Shown here: positions 44,517-52,499 of the stretch, one piece after another
Layout of the letters: each line of letters starts with the position of its first letter
Position numbering within the stretch: position 1 is the stretch's first letter
NCBI RefSeq assembly: GCF_000620765.1
Contig: NZ_JIAK01000008.1
Location: forward strand, 62,001-126,000
Source of the DNA: Desulfovermiculus halophilus DSM 18834
GTDB lineage: Bacteria > Desulfobacterota > Desulfovibrionia > Desulfovibrionales > Desulfothermaceae
DNA length: 64,000 nt
Direction of reading: 5' to 3'
Notes under the pieces: model-generated
Database searches by the model: none
Seen by the model: only the letters and a program-made list of their open reading frames with translations
Told to the model about the DNA's origin: nothing
Made by a program: the position numbers and the translations under genes

Positions 44517-44752
44517 TCGTGACCTAGACGCATGCTTGCGTATGCATCGGCATTCTTGACCAAAGGCATGTTCCGTGTATACGCCTTGAGAGCGATGATT
44601 GCCTGCGTGCCGGGGCAAGCAATGACGGAGGAGAGGGTAAGCGGACAGTTTCATTCATGATTAATCCGGCAAGTTCTCTTTTTTGGGACTCGTTGGCCCA
44701 AAGGAGATGTCGGATCTGCCGGAGGCAAAGCTGACTGAAGAGGAGGTCAGAG

Positions 44753-45244
44753 ATGGCAGGTCTCAGGGAGCGGGCCGCAGAGGGCCTTCAAGTCGGGGAT
44801 TCATTTCAAACGTTCCGGACATTTACAAATGACGACGTGCTTCGGTTTGCCCGGATCTCACGGGATTATAATCCTGTTCATTTCGATGCCCGTTTTGCTG
44901 CGGCCCGGAATTTTTCGGCCCCGATTTGTCACGGATTGCTGGTTGCAAGTCTGATTACCGAGATCGGGGGACAGATTGGATGGCTGGCTTCTGCCTTCAA
45001 TCTCCGATTCAAGGGGCCGGTTTATGTTGGCGAGAGACTGAGATGCACCTGGGTCATCACAGAAATAGATCCACAAGGTCGAGCCACAGCATCCGTAACG
45101 ATTACAAAACAAGACGGAGTAAAGGCCCTGGAAGCCGAAATCGGCGGGATTGTGCCGGGAGGTGAGGCGCAAACGGTCATGGGGCAGCTGATTGATGAGG
45201 GAGATCACACCAACGGGCCGCATAATACACAGCAATGCAGGTAA
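44753..45244 (+). CDS. MaoC-like (R)-specific enoyl-CoA hydratase
   Basis: A 163-residue hotdog-fold hydratase of the PhaJ/MaoC type, which adds water to trans-2-enoyl-CoA. The catalytic Asp and His lie in SRDYNPVHFD (near 36-45), and ICHGLLVASLITEIGG is the following conserved helix. GAGGAGG lies before the ATG at 44753. No phaC is nearby, so a link to polyhydroxyalkanoate is not shown. The last about 15 residues (NGPHNTQQCR) look unconserved. Confidence 0.85.
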   Translation: MAGLRERAAEGLQVGDSFQTFRTFTNDDVLRFARISRDYNPVHFDARFAAARNFSAPICHGLLVASLITEIGGQIGWLASAFNLRFKGPVYVGERLRCTWVITEIDPQGRATASVTITKQDGVKALEAEIGGIVPGGEAQTVMGQLIDEGDHTNGPHNTQQCR

Positions 45245-45316
45245 TGCCCGCCAGGGGGGCTCGCGGTCCGGTCCCTCCAGTCCGGGTTTGGGCACCCTGC
45301 CAGGACTTTGGATTTA

Positions 45317-45322
45317 TTGACA
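45317..45322 (+). promoter_or_regulatory. Possible -35 box upstream of the charged exported protein
   Basis: A perfect TTGACA, 68 bases before the gene at 45390. The matching -10 (ATTGTT after 17 bases) is poor, so this is tentative. Confidence 0.25.
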
Positions 45323-45389
45323 CCGAAAACCGTAGGGTTATTGTTCTTGTGCGTATTTGTCTTCAACCACGTGATAGAGGAGCAACCAA

Positions 45390-46199
45390 ATGAAAAGGAC
45401 GTTCTATGTGTTGTCCGGCCTCGTGCTGGCCCTAACCATTGTTGCAGCTCCGGCCACGGCCCAACCTGACAGTGAGTTCAGGTATGAAAAAAGTGTTTGG
45501 GACGTGCTTTTGCAACCCGCAATAATGCTTGTGCAGAGTGAGCACGGAGTGGAGGGCCAAGAGGCTGCTCGGACTCAGGAAGAGATCGAGCGAATGCTGC
45601 GAAAGAAGAAAGAGCGGATGGAGAGGGTGGAGGCCGAGCGAGATCGGGGTCTGGACCGGAGACGAGATGAGATCGAGAGGGAGCAAAAACGACGAAGAGA
45701 CGAGCTCGAACGTCGGCGGGAACGGGAACAGGAGCGGCTGGACAGAGAGCGGGAGCGGAGAGAAGACGAGTTTGAACGCCGAGGCGAAAGAAAGAGGGAT
45801 GAGTTTGGCCGGGATAGAGATCGAGACGGTGATCGGTTCGACCGTAAAAGAGATGGGTTCGATCGCCGGGAGGAGATTGAGAGGGAACGTGATCGGGATA
45901 GAGCGAGGTTTGATAAGAAACGGGATATGAAAGAGGAAAGGTTCGAGCGTGGTCATGACCGGGGCCGGGCCAACGAACGTTTTGATGAAAGAAAACGGGG
46001 TGTTGAAGAGCACTGGGATAGAGAGCGCAGAGACCATGACCGGGAAAGAGGGCTGGAAAGACGCGAGCAAACCAAGGGATGGGAAAAAAGCCGTGAAATG
46101 ATGGAGAAAAAAGCACATGATCGCGGCAGGGGACGAAAAGTAGGCCATGACAATGGCAGAGGCCGGAAAAAAGGTCATGAGCCCAAAGAGAGATGGTAA
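45390..46199 (+). CDS. Exported Arg/Glu/Asp-rich repetitive protein
   Basis: A 269-residue protein with a signal peptide (MKRTFYVLSGLVLALTIVAA, cut near ATA-QP). From about residue 60 to the end it is almost entirely charged, with runs such as RRREREQERLDRERERRED and RDRDRDGDRFDRKRDGFDRR. It should form a long charged helix or stay disordered. No family is recognised and the low-complexity composition prevents homology calls. The extreme Arg/Glu bias also opens long antisense frames, which I reject. The final codons and the TAA stop lie in a fragment of the palindromic repeat (46187-46228), so the C-terminus may have been changed by that element. Confidence 0.65.
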   Translation: MKRTFYVLSGLVLALTIVAAPATAQPDSEFRYEKSVWDVLLQPAIMLVQSEHGVEGQEAARTQEEIERMLRKKKERMERVEAERDRGLDRRRDEIEREQKRRRDELERRREREQERLDRERERREDEFERRGERKRDEFGRDRDRDGDRFDRKRDGFDRREEIERERDRDRARFDKKRDMKEERFERGHDRGRANERFDERKRGVEEHWDRERRDHDRERGLERREQTKGWEKSREMMEKKAHDRGRGRKVGHDNGRGRKKGHEPKERW

Positions 46200-46228
46200 A
46201 CTGCAAAAATCCACAAGCTACGTCGAAG
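46187..46228 (-). repeat. Palindromic MITE-like element, left-end fragment (copy 4)
   Basis: On the minus strand it reads TTCTTCGACGTAGC-TTGTGG, then ATTTTTGCAGTTTACCATCT, matching the first about 42 bases of the elements at 10371 and 34381 with few differences. It overlaps the last codons and stop of the charged-protein gene. Confidence 0.7.
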
Positions 46229-46232
46229 AATC

Positions 46233-46267
46233 ATAATTCGCAGGCTTGACTGCCGCAGGCGAATTAT
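46233..46267. other. Hairpin before the molybdopterin oxidoreductase gene
   Basis: ATAATTCGC and GCGAATTAT form a 9-bp stem with an inner GGC/GCC pairing. It is 27 bases before the next start codon, so it may end the upstream transcript or affect translation of the oxidoreductase. Confidence 0.4.
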
Positions 46268-46293
46268 CCAGTTTGTAAAGTTTCGAGCTGTTT

Positions 46294-48465
46294 ATGCACA
46301 AGATCCCTACATTCTGCTCCATGTGCGGCCCCATGGCCGGATGCGGCGTCAACTGCTACATCCACAACGGCCGGCTTGTAGATATTGCCGGCATGCCGGA
46401 GGCGCCCACCAATCAGGGACGACTGTGCCCCAAGGCATTTGCCTCCACACAGTGGCTGTACTCTCCGCAGCGGCTCAAGACACCGCTGAAGCGAACCGGC
46501 AAGCGCGGGGAGGGCAAGTTTGCGCCCATATCCTGGGATGAAGCCCTCACTCTGATCGCAGGTGAGCTCGGGGAGCAGAAGGAGAAGTACGGCCCGGAAT
46601 CATTGGCCATTCTCTCTCCAGCCAGACGGAGCTACAACGACTACCTGCAGCGGTTTCTGGCTGTGCACGGCAGTCCGAACTACGGGCACAGCGGACTGTG
46701 CGCGATTCAACAGGCCTTCGGCTTTGCCTATATAGTGGGCTTTCCCATGCTGGGCATGCGTGGGGCGGATTTGGACCAGAGCGAGCTCATTCTGATCTGG
46801 GGTGCGAATCCTGTCTTTTCCGGCGGGCCGCAGGGACGGCTGCAAAAGATTTTCAAAGCCCGGGAAAGAGGGGCCAGGGTTGTGTCCATTAAGCCGGAAC
46901 TGCAGCCGGACGCAGCCCGGGCCGATGTCTGGATTCCGATCAGGCCGGGGACGGACGGGGCCTTGGCCCTGGCTATGCTACAGGTCGTGATTGAGGATAA
47001 TATCTATGACCATGATTTTGTCTCCAGATGGTGCTATGGATTCGATCAACTGGCCGACCATGTCCGGCAGTACACCCCGCAGTGGGCTGAAGAGATAACC
47101 GGGATTTCTGCACAAAAGATCCGGGATTTGGCCAGGATGTACGCCACTTCCGGATCGGCCTGCATCATAACCGGAAACGCCTTTGATCAGACCGTGAACT
47201 CAAGCAATGCGGTTCGGGCTGTGGCCGCCCTGATTGCAATCAGCGGCAATCTGGACCGGCCCGGGGGCAATGTGGTCCCGGTGGGCAGTGACATGCCCAA
47301 GCTGAACCCGGTAACCCCCTGGGAGCTCTTTACCCCGGAACTGATCAATAAGCTGGTGGCTCCGGAAGTTGCCATGCCGTTTCAGCCCTTCATTGAAGGG
47401 CCCTCGTCCGCCTACTACAGCTGTCTGGAAAGCGTTCTGACCCAGGATCCGTATCCAATTCATTCGATCATTGCCCCTGGGACCCAGCCCACGGTCAGCA
47501 CCCGCAATCCGGGTCGGGTCATTGAGGCCCTGCGCAGGGTGGACTTCTTGGCCGTGATCGATGTGATGGAGACTGCGGCCATGCCCTGGGCCGACGTGGT
47601 TGTTCCGGTGGCCAGCATGTACGAGTGTGATCATCCCTTTGAAGTGGCCGGAAACTGGATCATGGCCCGGAACAAGGTGGTTGAGCCCCTGGGCGAGTAT
47701 GGGTCCGACTACCAGTTCTGGCTGGATCTGGGAGTGAAGATGGGCTACGGCGAATACTTCTGGGAGGGAAGTATAGAGAGATGCATGGACTATCAGCTGG
47801 AGAACTTTGGCTTCAGCATGGAGGAGCTCAGAGCCTATCCCACCGGGATCGTGTACGAGCCAAAGCCCATGGTCTATGAAAAGTACGAGCAGATCTTTTC
47901 CACTCCCAGCACCAGGCTGTCCAAGGCACCGTATCTGCCCCAGGGCAAAGTGGCCCTGTACAATACGACCTTTGCAGCCCACGGCTTTGCCCCAATGCCG
48001 GAATGGAGGGAACCTCCGGAAGGTCAGACCGGGACCCCGGATCTGGCCGAAAAATATCCCCTGATCTTTACCGACACCCATACCTCGGACGCCTATTGCC
48101 ACGGGTGGCTGCGCAACATCCCCTATCTGCGGGAGATGCAGCCCTATCCCTGGCTGCATCTGCATCCGGATACAGCCAAGGCCAGAGGCATAGAAGATGG
48201 GGACTGGGTCATCGTGGAGTCCCCCCACGGCCGGATCAGTCTCCAGGCCCAGTATACGCCGGGCATCCGTCCGGATACGGTCATGAGCCTGCACGGGTGG
48301 TGGCAGGGATGCGAAGAGCTCGGTCTGGAGGGGTTTTCCCTGGTGGAGGGCGGGGCGAATGTGAATCTCATGTACAGCACGGATCCTGCGGACGCGTTTG
48401 ATCCCCTGGTAACGGCCATGCCCAAGCAGACCCTGGTTCAGATCCGGAAGGCAGAAGGGAGATGA
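46294..48465 (+). CDS. Molybdopterin-dependent oxidoreductase (DMSO reductase family), catalytic subunit
   Basis: A 723-residue protein. It has an N-terminal [4Fe-4S] site (CSMCGPMAGCGVNC plus GRLCPKA, about 8-47) and the molybdopterin domains of the DMSO reductase family. The probable metal ligand is the cysteine in HSGLCAIQQAFG (near 135). Segment layout (ESLAILSPARRSYNDYLQRF, HGSPNYGHSG) recalls tungsten acetylene hydratase and related enzymes of unknown substrate, without being a clear member. There is no Tat signal, so it is cytoplasmic. It pairs with the ferredoxin subunit 66 bases downstream. Substrate unknown. No Shine-Dalgarno of note precedes ATG 46294. Confidence 0.85.
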   Translation: MHKIPTFCSMCGPMAGCGVNCYIHNGRLVDIAGMPEAPTNQGRLCPKAFASTQWLYSPQRLKTPLKRTGKRGEGKFAPISWDEALTLIAGELGEQKEKYGPESLAILSPARRSYNDYLQRFLAVHGSPNYGHSGLCAIQQAFGFAYIVGFPMLGMRGADLDQSELILIWGANPVFSGGPQGRLQKIFKARERGARVVSIKPELQPDAARADVWIPIRPGTDGALALAMLQVVIEDNIYDHDFVSRWCYGFDQLADHVRQYTPQWAEEITGISAQKIRDLARMYATSGSACIITGNAFDQTVNSSNAVRAVAALIAISGNLDRPGGNVVPVGSDMPKLNPVTPWELFTPELINKLVAPEVAMPFQPFIEGPSSAYYSCLESVLTQDPYPIHSIIAPGTQPTVSTRNPGRVIEALRRVDFLAVIDVMETAAMPWADVVVPVASMYECDHPFEVAGNWIMARNKVVEPLGEYGSDYQFWLDLGVKMGYGEYFWEGSIERCMDYQLENFGFSMEELRAYPTGIVYEPKPMVYEKYEQIFSTPSTRLSKAPYLPQGKVALYNTTFAAHGFAPMPEWREPPEGQTGTPDLAEKYPLIFTDTHTSDAYCHGWLRNIPYLREMQPYPWLHLHPDTAKARGIEDGDWVIVESPHGRISLQAQYTPGIRPDTVMSLHGWWQGCEELGLEGFSLVEGGANVNLMYSTDPADAFDPLVTAMPKQTLVQIRKAEGR

Positions 48466-48531
48466 GAGTGGAGAAGAGGTGTGAGTTCAAGGGCCTTTGG
48501 AAGGGTGCTGGATGCTTACGAGGAGAGAGCA

Positions 48532-48966
48532 ATGAGCGACACCGGGGTACGCTTTGATCCAGGAAGGTGCGTCAAGTGCCGGACCTGCGAGCTGGCCTGC
48601 AAAGAAGTCCACGACCTTGAGCCGGGTATTTGGCCCATTGTAATCCAGGAGGTCTGGAAAGGCGCGTATCCGGATATATGCAGGGAGTTCTTTCCCTTGG
48701 TCTGCAGGCACTGCGAGGATCCGGCCTGTGTTCAGGAATGCCCGACCGGGGCCATCGTCAAGCGGGAAGGGGACGGCATTGTTGTCGTGGACCAGGAGGT
48801 CTGCGTCGGGTGCGGCGTCTGTCGGGATGCCTGTCCCTATCAAGTTCCCCAATTCGATAGCCGGGGAGTGATGCACAAATGCGATTTTTGTGTGCAGAGG
48901 GGGGAAGGACCTGCCTGTGCCCAGCATTGTCCTACAGATGCCTTGTCCATGTCTGTTCATGCATAA
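48532..48966 (+). CDS. 4Fe-4S ferredoxin subunit (DmsB/HycB-like)
   Basis: A 144-residue ferredoxin with four cysteine groups: CVKCRTCELACKEVH, CRHCEDPACVQECPTG, CVGCGVCRDACPYQVP and CDFCVQRGEGPACAQHCPTD, enough for four [4Fe-4S] clusters. It is the electron-transfer partner of the upstream molybdopterin enzyme. The ATG at 48532 follows GAGGAGAGAGC. No signal peptide. Confidence 0.9.
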   Translation: MSDTGVRFDPGRCVKCRTCELACKEVHDLEPGIWPIVIQEVWKGAYPDICREFFPLVCRHCEDPACVQECPTGAIVKREGDGIVVVDQEVCVGCGVCRDACPYQVPQFDSRGVMHKCDFCVQRGEGPACAQHCPTDALSMSVHA

Positions 48967-49047
48967 ATAAGACCCATGGGCCGCCGTCAATGCGTGCCAA
49001 TTTATTCCCCACTCCAGATCGAACAGCAATTTGCACAGGAGCAACCA

Positions 49048-49914
49048 ATGCCGACAGCATCAGAGATAACCGGCGCAGTGGTGAACAAGGCCCTTTCCCT
49101 GGGCGCGGATATTGCCGGTGTCGCTGGCGTCGATGCATTGCGTGGATCCCCCTCGCATCTTTTATACCCCAAAATCGGAAGCGATCTGGACACCCACTGG
49201 CCCGATGGGGACAAAAGACAGGAAGTGGCCTGGCCTGCGGAGGCCCGCTCTGTTGTGGTCATCGGGGTGTCCCATCCGGAAGAGAAGCCGGAGATGGACT
49301 GGTGGGACGGGAAAGGAACATCCGGAAATCGGATCCTGATGCGCATCAATCGGGATCTTTCGGCCTGGGTGGAGACATCTTTTGCCTGCCGGACCTGGAA
49401 GATGCCCTACCTCATCGAGAAAGGAGGCATCTTTCTCAAGGATGCGGCTGTGATGGCCGGCTTGGGCTGTGTGGGCAGCAACAATCTGGTGATCACGCCT
49501 CGGTTCGGGGCGCGGGTCCGGTTTCGAGCCTTGTTGCTCAGTCTGGAGGCCCAGCCAACCGGGCCGGTTACCTTTGATCCCTGTCAGGGCTGTGAGCAGT
49601 TCTGCCGCAGGGCCTGTCCGGTCGATGCATTTGCCGAGCAGGTCTATTCCTCCGAGATCATGCATCAATCTATACTTCCAGGTACAGATGGAAGCTATGA
49701 CCGGGTGGTCTGCAACCAGAAGATGGGCCTGGACATCGATGAAGCCGTACAGGCCCTGGCTGACCAAGACGAAGAGCAGCAGGCCCTGCGTACATCTATT
49801 GACGCTTTTGAATCAGGCACTTTGCCGGGGGCGAAAGATGATTATGGGTATGCAGTCAAGTATTGCCGGTTATGCGAGCTGGGGTGCCCGGTGGGAAATG
49901 AGGAGCCAGAATAA
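49048..49914 (+). CDS. Epoxyqueuosine reductase-like (QueG/reductive dehalogenase-type) Fe-S protein
   Basis: A 288-residue protein with the QueG/reductive-dehalogenase domain order. The N-terminal substrate and corrinoid-type region is partial (AAVMAGLGCVGSNNLVITPRFG, about 132-153). Two C-terminal iron-sulfur sites follow, CQGCEQFCRRACPVDAF (about 179-195) and CRLCELGCPVGNEEPE at the end. It is shorter than real QueG (about 370) and lacks its HEAT tail, so queuosine synthesis is not assured. It lies after the molybdopterin enzyme and ferredoxin, possibly in the same unit. The ATG at 49048 follows AGGAG. Confidence 0.65.
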   Translation: MPTASEITGAVVNKALSLGADIAGVAGVDALRGSPSHLLYPKIGSDLDTHWPDGDKRQEVAWPAEARSVVVIGVSHPEEKPEMDWWDGKGTSGNRILMRINRDLSAWVETSFACRTWKMPYLIEKGGIFLKDAAVMAGLGCVGSNNLVITPRFGARVRFRALLLSLEAQPTGPVTFDPCQGCEQFCRRACPVDAFAEQVYSSEIMHQSILPGTDGSYDRVVCNQKMGLDIDEAVQALADQDEEQQALRTSIDAFESGTLPGAKDDYGYAVKYCRLCELGCPVGNEEPE

Positions 49915-50816
49915 TGCGCATTCGTCCCGGCCTTGACGCGGAAAACGAACAAACTGTTGCCGGTCCGGAAAAAGACAAGGAAATATACTTCCATCTCGGC
50001 CTGCACAAGACCGCATCGACTTTCTTGCAGGAAAGTGTCTTTCCGTGCTTGAGCAATATTCACTTCATCAAGAAGCATGACTTCAGAAGCAAGGATGAGA
50101 TTATTGCAAGCTCTCCTGACAAGAGATTTCTGCTCTCGCGAGAGCTGGAGCCGGAACAAGAAAAATATATGCGCAAGATTCGGGAAGTTGCTGTCAGATA
50201 TCCTGATACTCGTCCAATCCTGATTTTACGAAGCCATGGAAGAATGATCAAGTCCAAGTACAAGTATTATATACGCAAGCATGGCTGTAAGCACTTTGAC
50301 CACTTTTTCGATCTTCAGAACGATACTGGGGTTGTAAAAATCAGAAACCTAGATTATTGCCAAAAGATACGCATACTGGAGAAGCATTTCGCTCATCCTG
50401 TATTTGTTATGTTTCAGGAAGAGTTCATCAACAAGCCGTTTGCGGCAATTGATGCCCTCGCAGACTATGTCGGTGCAGACTATCGGCCTGAAGATATACA
50501 AATTTCTGCTAAGAATGCCTCGTTCTCTGAAAAGCAGTTAAGGCTTATCCGGAAGTTCAATCAGCTCTCTACGCATGATCATTCTCGGACTCAATCCCCG
50601 TTTTTGAAGTTTGTACACCGCAAGCTTGGCGACGGCCTGCTGTATCTCATAGGCTATGCGGCGTATATTTTGCCTGAATCGTTTCTGGGCCGGGATGATC
50701 TGATTCCACCCTCACGAATACACGAAGTTGACCAGTTCTACACCCAAGACTGGCACGAGGCTTTGCGCTATGCACACCTCTTGCGTCCCCGACTCTATGT
50801 GCAAGGTTCAGCGTAA
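49914..50816 (+). CDS. Sulfotransferase-like protein
   Basis: A 300-residue protein with a PAPS-binding-loop-like HLGLHKTASTFLQE (about 27-40), close to the GxHKTGSTxLQ form in bacterial sulfotransferases, and LILRSHGRMIKSKYK, matching the 3'-phosphate-binding region. The DNA is visibly more A+T-rich than its neighbours, which suggests acquisition. The start (TAATG) shares one base with the upstream stop. The 3' end overlaps the end of the convergent radical SAM gene by nine bases. The acceptor is unknown; a link with the RiPP next door cannot be shown. Confidence 0.72.
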   Translation: MRIRPGLDAENEQTVAGPEKDKEIYFHLGLHKTASTFLQESVFPCLSNIHFIKKHDFRSKDEIIASSPDKRFLLSRELEPEQEKYMRKIREVAVRYPDTRPILILRSHGRMIKSKYKYYIRKHGCKHFDHFFDLQNDTGVVKIRNLDYCQKIRILEKHFAHPVFVMFQEEFINKPFAAIDALADYVGADYRPEDIQISAKNASFSEKQLRLIRKFNQLSTHDHSRTQSPFLKFVHRKLGDGLLYLIGYAAYILPESFLGRDDLIPPSRIHEVDQFYTQDWHEALRYAHLLRPRLYVQGSA

Positions 50817-52418
50817 GCGTTCAGTCCCCACGGACAAATTCGGTTCATCAGGCCGAGAACAGCAATAAGGATCCCTGGCGGTGAATACATCCTTGCCGCA
50901 GCTGTGGATCACTGCCAGGCAGCCCCGGCACACAGGGCGAAGGCGGCAGTTCTGGCATTCCGACGGCCCCTGCCGGTACGAATCGGCCAATTCTGAGTCG
51001 TAGATCTCCTCCAGGCAGTGGTCATGGATATTTCCCAGAGGAGAGGGGAACTTGCGGCAGGCATGGACCTCTCCGTCACAGAGAAGGGCCACAAAGTTAA
51101 AGGCCGCCCCGCAGCCATAGCCTGTGCACCCGCCGAACAAGGGCAGGTCATGCTGCGAGCGGTAGACATTGAACAGGTTGTCCTTGAAGCCCATTCCGGA
51201 AATTTCCTTGGCCTGGGCCTGATAGGCGGCAAGGAGTCTGGTGAACTCCTCCCTGTCTGCGGGGGTCAAATACGCTCCTGATCCTACTGTGGAGAGACGG
51301 TTGAAGGTGAACAGATCGGCCCTGCCCTCCAGCTCCCGGGCCAAATCGAGGACCTGGCCGGTGTTTGCCTGGGTCAGAGTGAGCATGACCATTGAATATA
51401 TGCCCAGCTCCCGCAGGATATCCAGAAACTGCAATGATCGCTGGAAGTGCCCTGGGCCGCGGATGTAGTCGTTGTGTTCTTCCAGACCCTCGAGACTGAT
51501 TTGATAGAATGTGATCGGCCCTTTGTGCAGCAGGCTTTGGAGCCGTTCCCTGGAGGTCGGATTTCCCAAAAAACCTACTGTAAACCCCCGGTTGACCGCT
51601 TCCTCAAAGATTGTGTCCAATTGGGGATGGAGCATCGGGTTCCCGCCGGTGAAGCTAACCTGCCCGTGGACGTTTTTGGTGCGGCAGAAGTGGTCGAAAT
51701 CGTCAAGGACATCCATTGCCTGTTCCAAGCGCAGTGGATCCCTGGCTTCCCGTCCGTAGCAGTGCCTGCAGTTCAGATCACAGGCCTGGGTTATGTGCCA
51801 CTGAAGGGTGAATGCTTGTGCTGCTTGATATTTTTCCAGCTCAGCCGGGATGCTCCAGGCACGCCGAATCAAGCTCTCACCTTGCAGCAGGATATCCTCC
51901 CGTAGTGCCTTGTGCAAAATCGGCCAGATCCTCGACTGAGGATACCCGGTCTGTGCCGCCGCTTCAGGTACAGAGATGCCTTCGGTCACCAGCTTGAGTG
52001 CGGCGAGATCGGGTTCCGTTGCTGGACGACAGCGGACACGGCCACTTGTATCCTGCCAGACCAAAATTCGCTGACTGCCATATTCAGGGGTGAGGGGGGG
52101 ATGTGTGCTCCTGTTCGGAATCATGGTCCAGAGATTGGTCCATTCCAGCTCCAAAAGCTCCAGGCATGGATTGACCTTAATGCCCGCTTTCCCGCGCTGT
52201 GCCCGGCAATCCTGCAAGCGGTGCACAGCAATCTCCAGCCTGGCCAGATCCGGGAGGAAGGCCAGATGATCCCGGTCTTGAATTACCTGCTGCAAGGTGG
52301 AAGGAAAGGCATCCAGGTGGTCATGGTCACCCCGGTGTTCGGCATCTGTCCACAGGGTCTGCCCCATGGCCAGGTGGCAGGCGGGAAAGACCTGCTTCCA
52401 GAAGGTGGTGTCCGCCAT
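50808..52418 (-). CDS. SPASM-domain radical SAM peptide maturase (selenobiotic, SbtM-like)
   Basis: A 536-residue enzyme. The radical SAM motif is CX3CX2C as Cys213, Cys217 and Cys220 (QACDLNCRHCYGRE). Before it lies an unusually long N-terminal part of about 200 residues with a helix-turn-helix-like segment near 145-175, possibly for peptide recognition. After it are SFTGGNPMLHPQL and, from about 420, a SPASM/twitch region rich in cysteine (CTGYGCGAAFNF, CQNCRLRPVCRGC, CGKDVF, PYCC). Such enzymes make thioether or similar cross-links in peptides. The multi-TGA peptide gene starts its only neighbour upstream (78 bases). I recall the family name selenobiotic maturase. The ATG at 52418 has GGGGAG seven bases upstream. 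Confidence 0.85.
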   Translation of the reverse strand: MADTTFWKQVFPACHLAMGQTLWTDAEHRGDHDHLDAFPSTLQQVIQDRDHLAFLPDLARLEIAVHRLQDCRAQRGKAGIKVNPCLELLELEWTNLWTMIPNRSTHPPLTPEYGSQRILVWQDTSGRVRCRPATEPDLAALKLVTEGISVPEAAAQTGYPQSRIWPILHKALREDILLQGESLIRRAWSIPAELEKYQAAQAFTLQWHITQACDLNCRHCYGREARDPLRLEQAMDVLDDFDHFCRTKNVHGQVSFTGGNPMLHPQLDTIFEEAVNRGFTVGFLGNPTSRERLQSLLHKGPITFYQISLEGLEEHNDYIRGPGHFQRSLQFLDILRELGIYSMVMLTLTQANTGQVLDLARELEGRADLFTFNRLSTVGSGAYLTPADREEFTRLLAAYQAQAKEISGMGFKDNLFNVYRSQHDLPLFGGCTGYGCGAAFNFVALLCDGEVHACRKFPSPLGNIHDHCLEEIYDSELADSYRQGPSECQNCRLRPVCRGCLAVIHSCGKDVFTARDPYCCSRPDEPNLSVGTERLR

Positions 52419-52480
52419 GGTAAATCTCCCCGGGCAGAGCACCTACGCCCCTCATGCCCTGCCCGGTTTGCGAGTGTTTT

Positions 52481-52499
52481 CCAGCGCGACCCGCGCTAG
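52481..52499 (-). promoter_or_regulatory. SECIS-like hairpin for Sec102 codon, containing the stop codon
   Basis: CTAGCGCG and CGCGCTGG pair over eight positions (one G-U) around GGT at 52491-52489, 22 nt after TGA at 52516-52514. The TAG stop (52498-52496) lies in the stem. Confidence 0.6.

Noticed and set aside
44707..44752. Short frame after AAAGGAG starting MSDLPEAKLTEEEV
   Set aside because: It has a good ribosome site but runs out of sense in the MaoC gene in another frame and has no recognisable product; it may be a remnant.
45432..46214. Two long minus-strand frames opposite the charged exported protein
   Set aside because: They are hydrophobic mirror images of the Arg/Glu codon bias, with no ribosome site; the plus strand has RBS-like context and a signal peptide.
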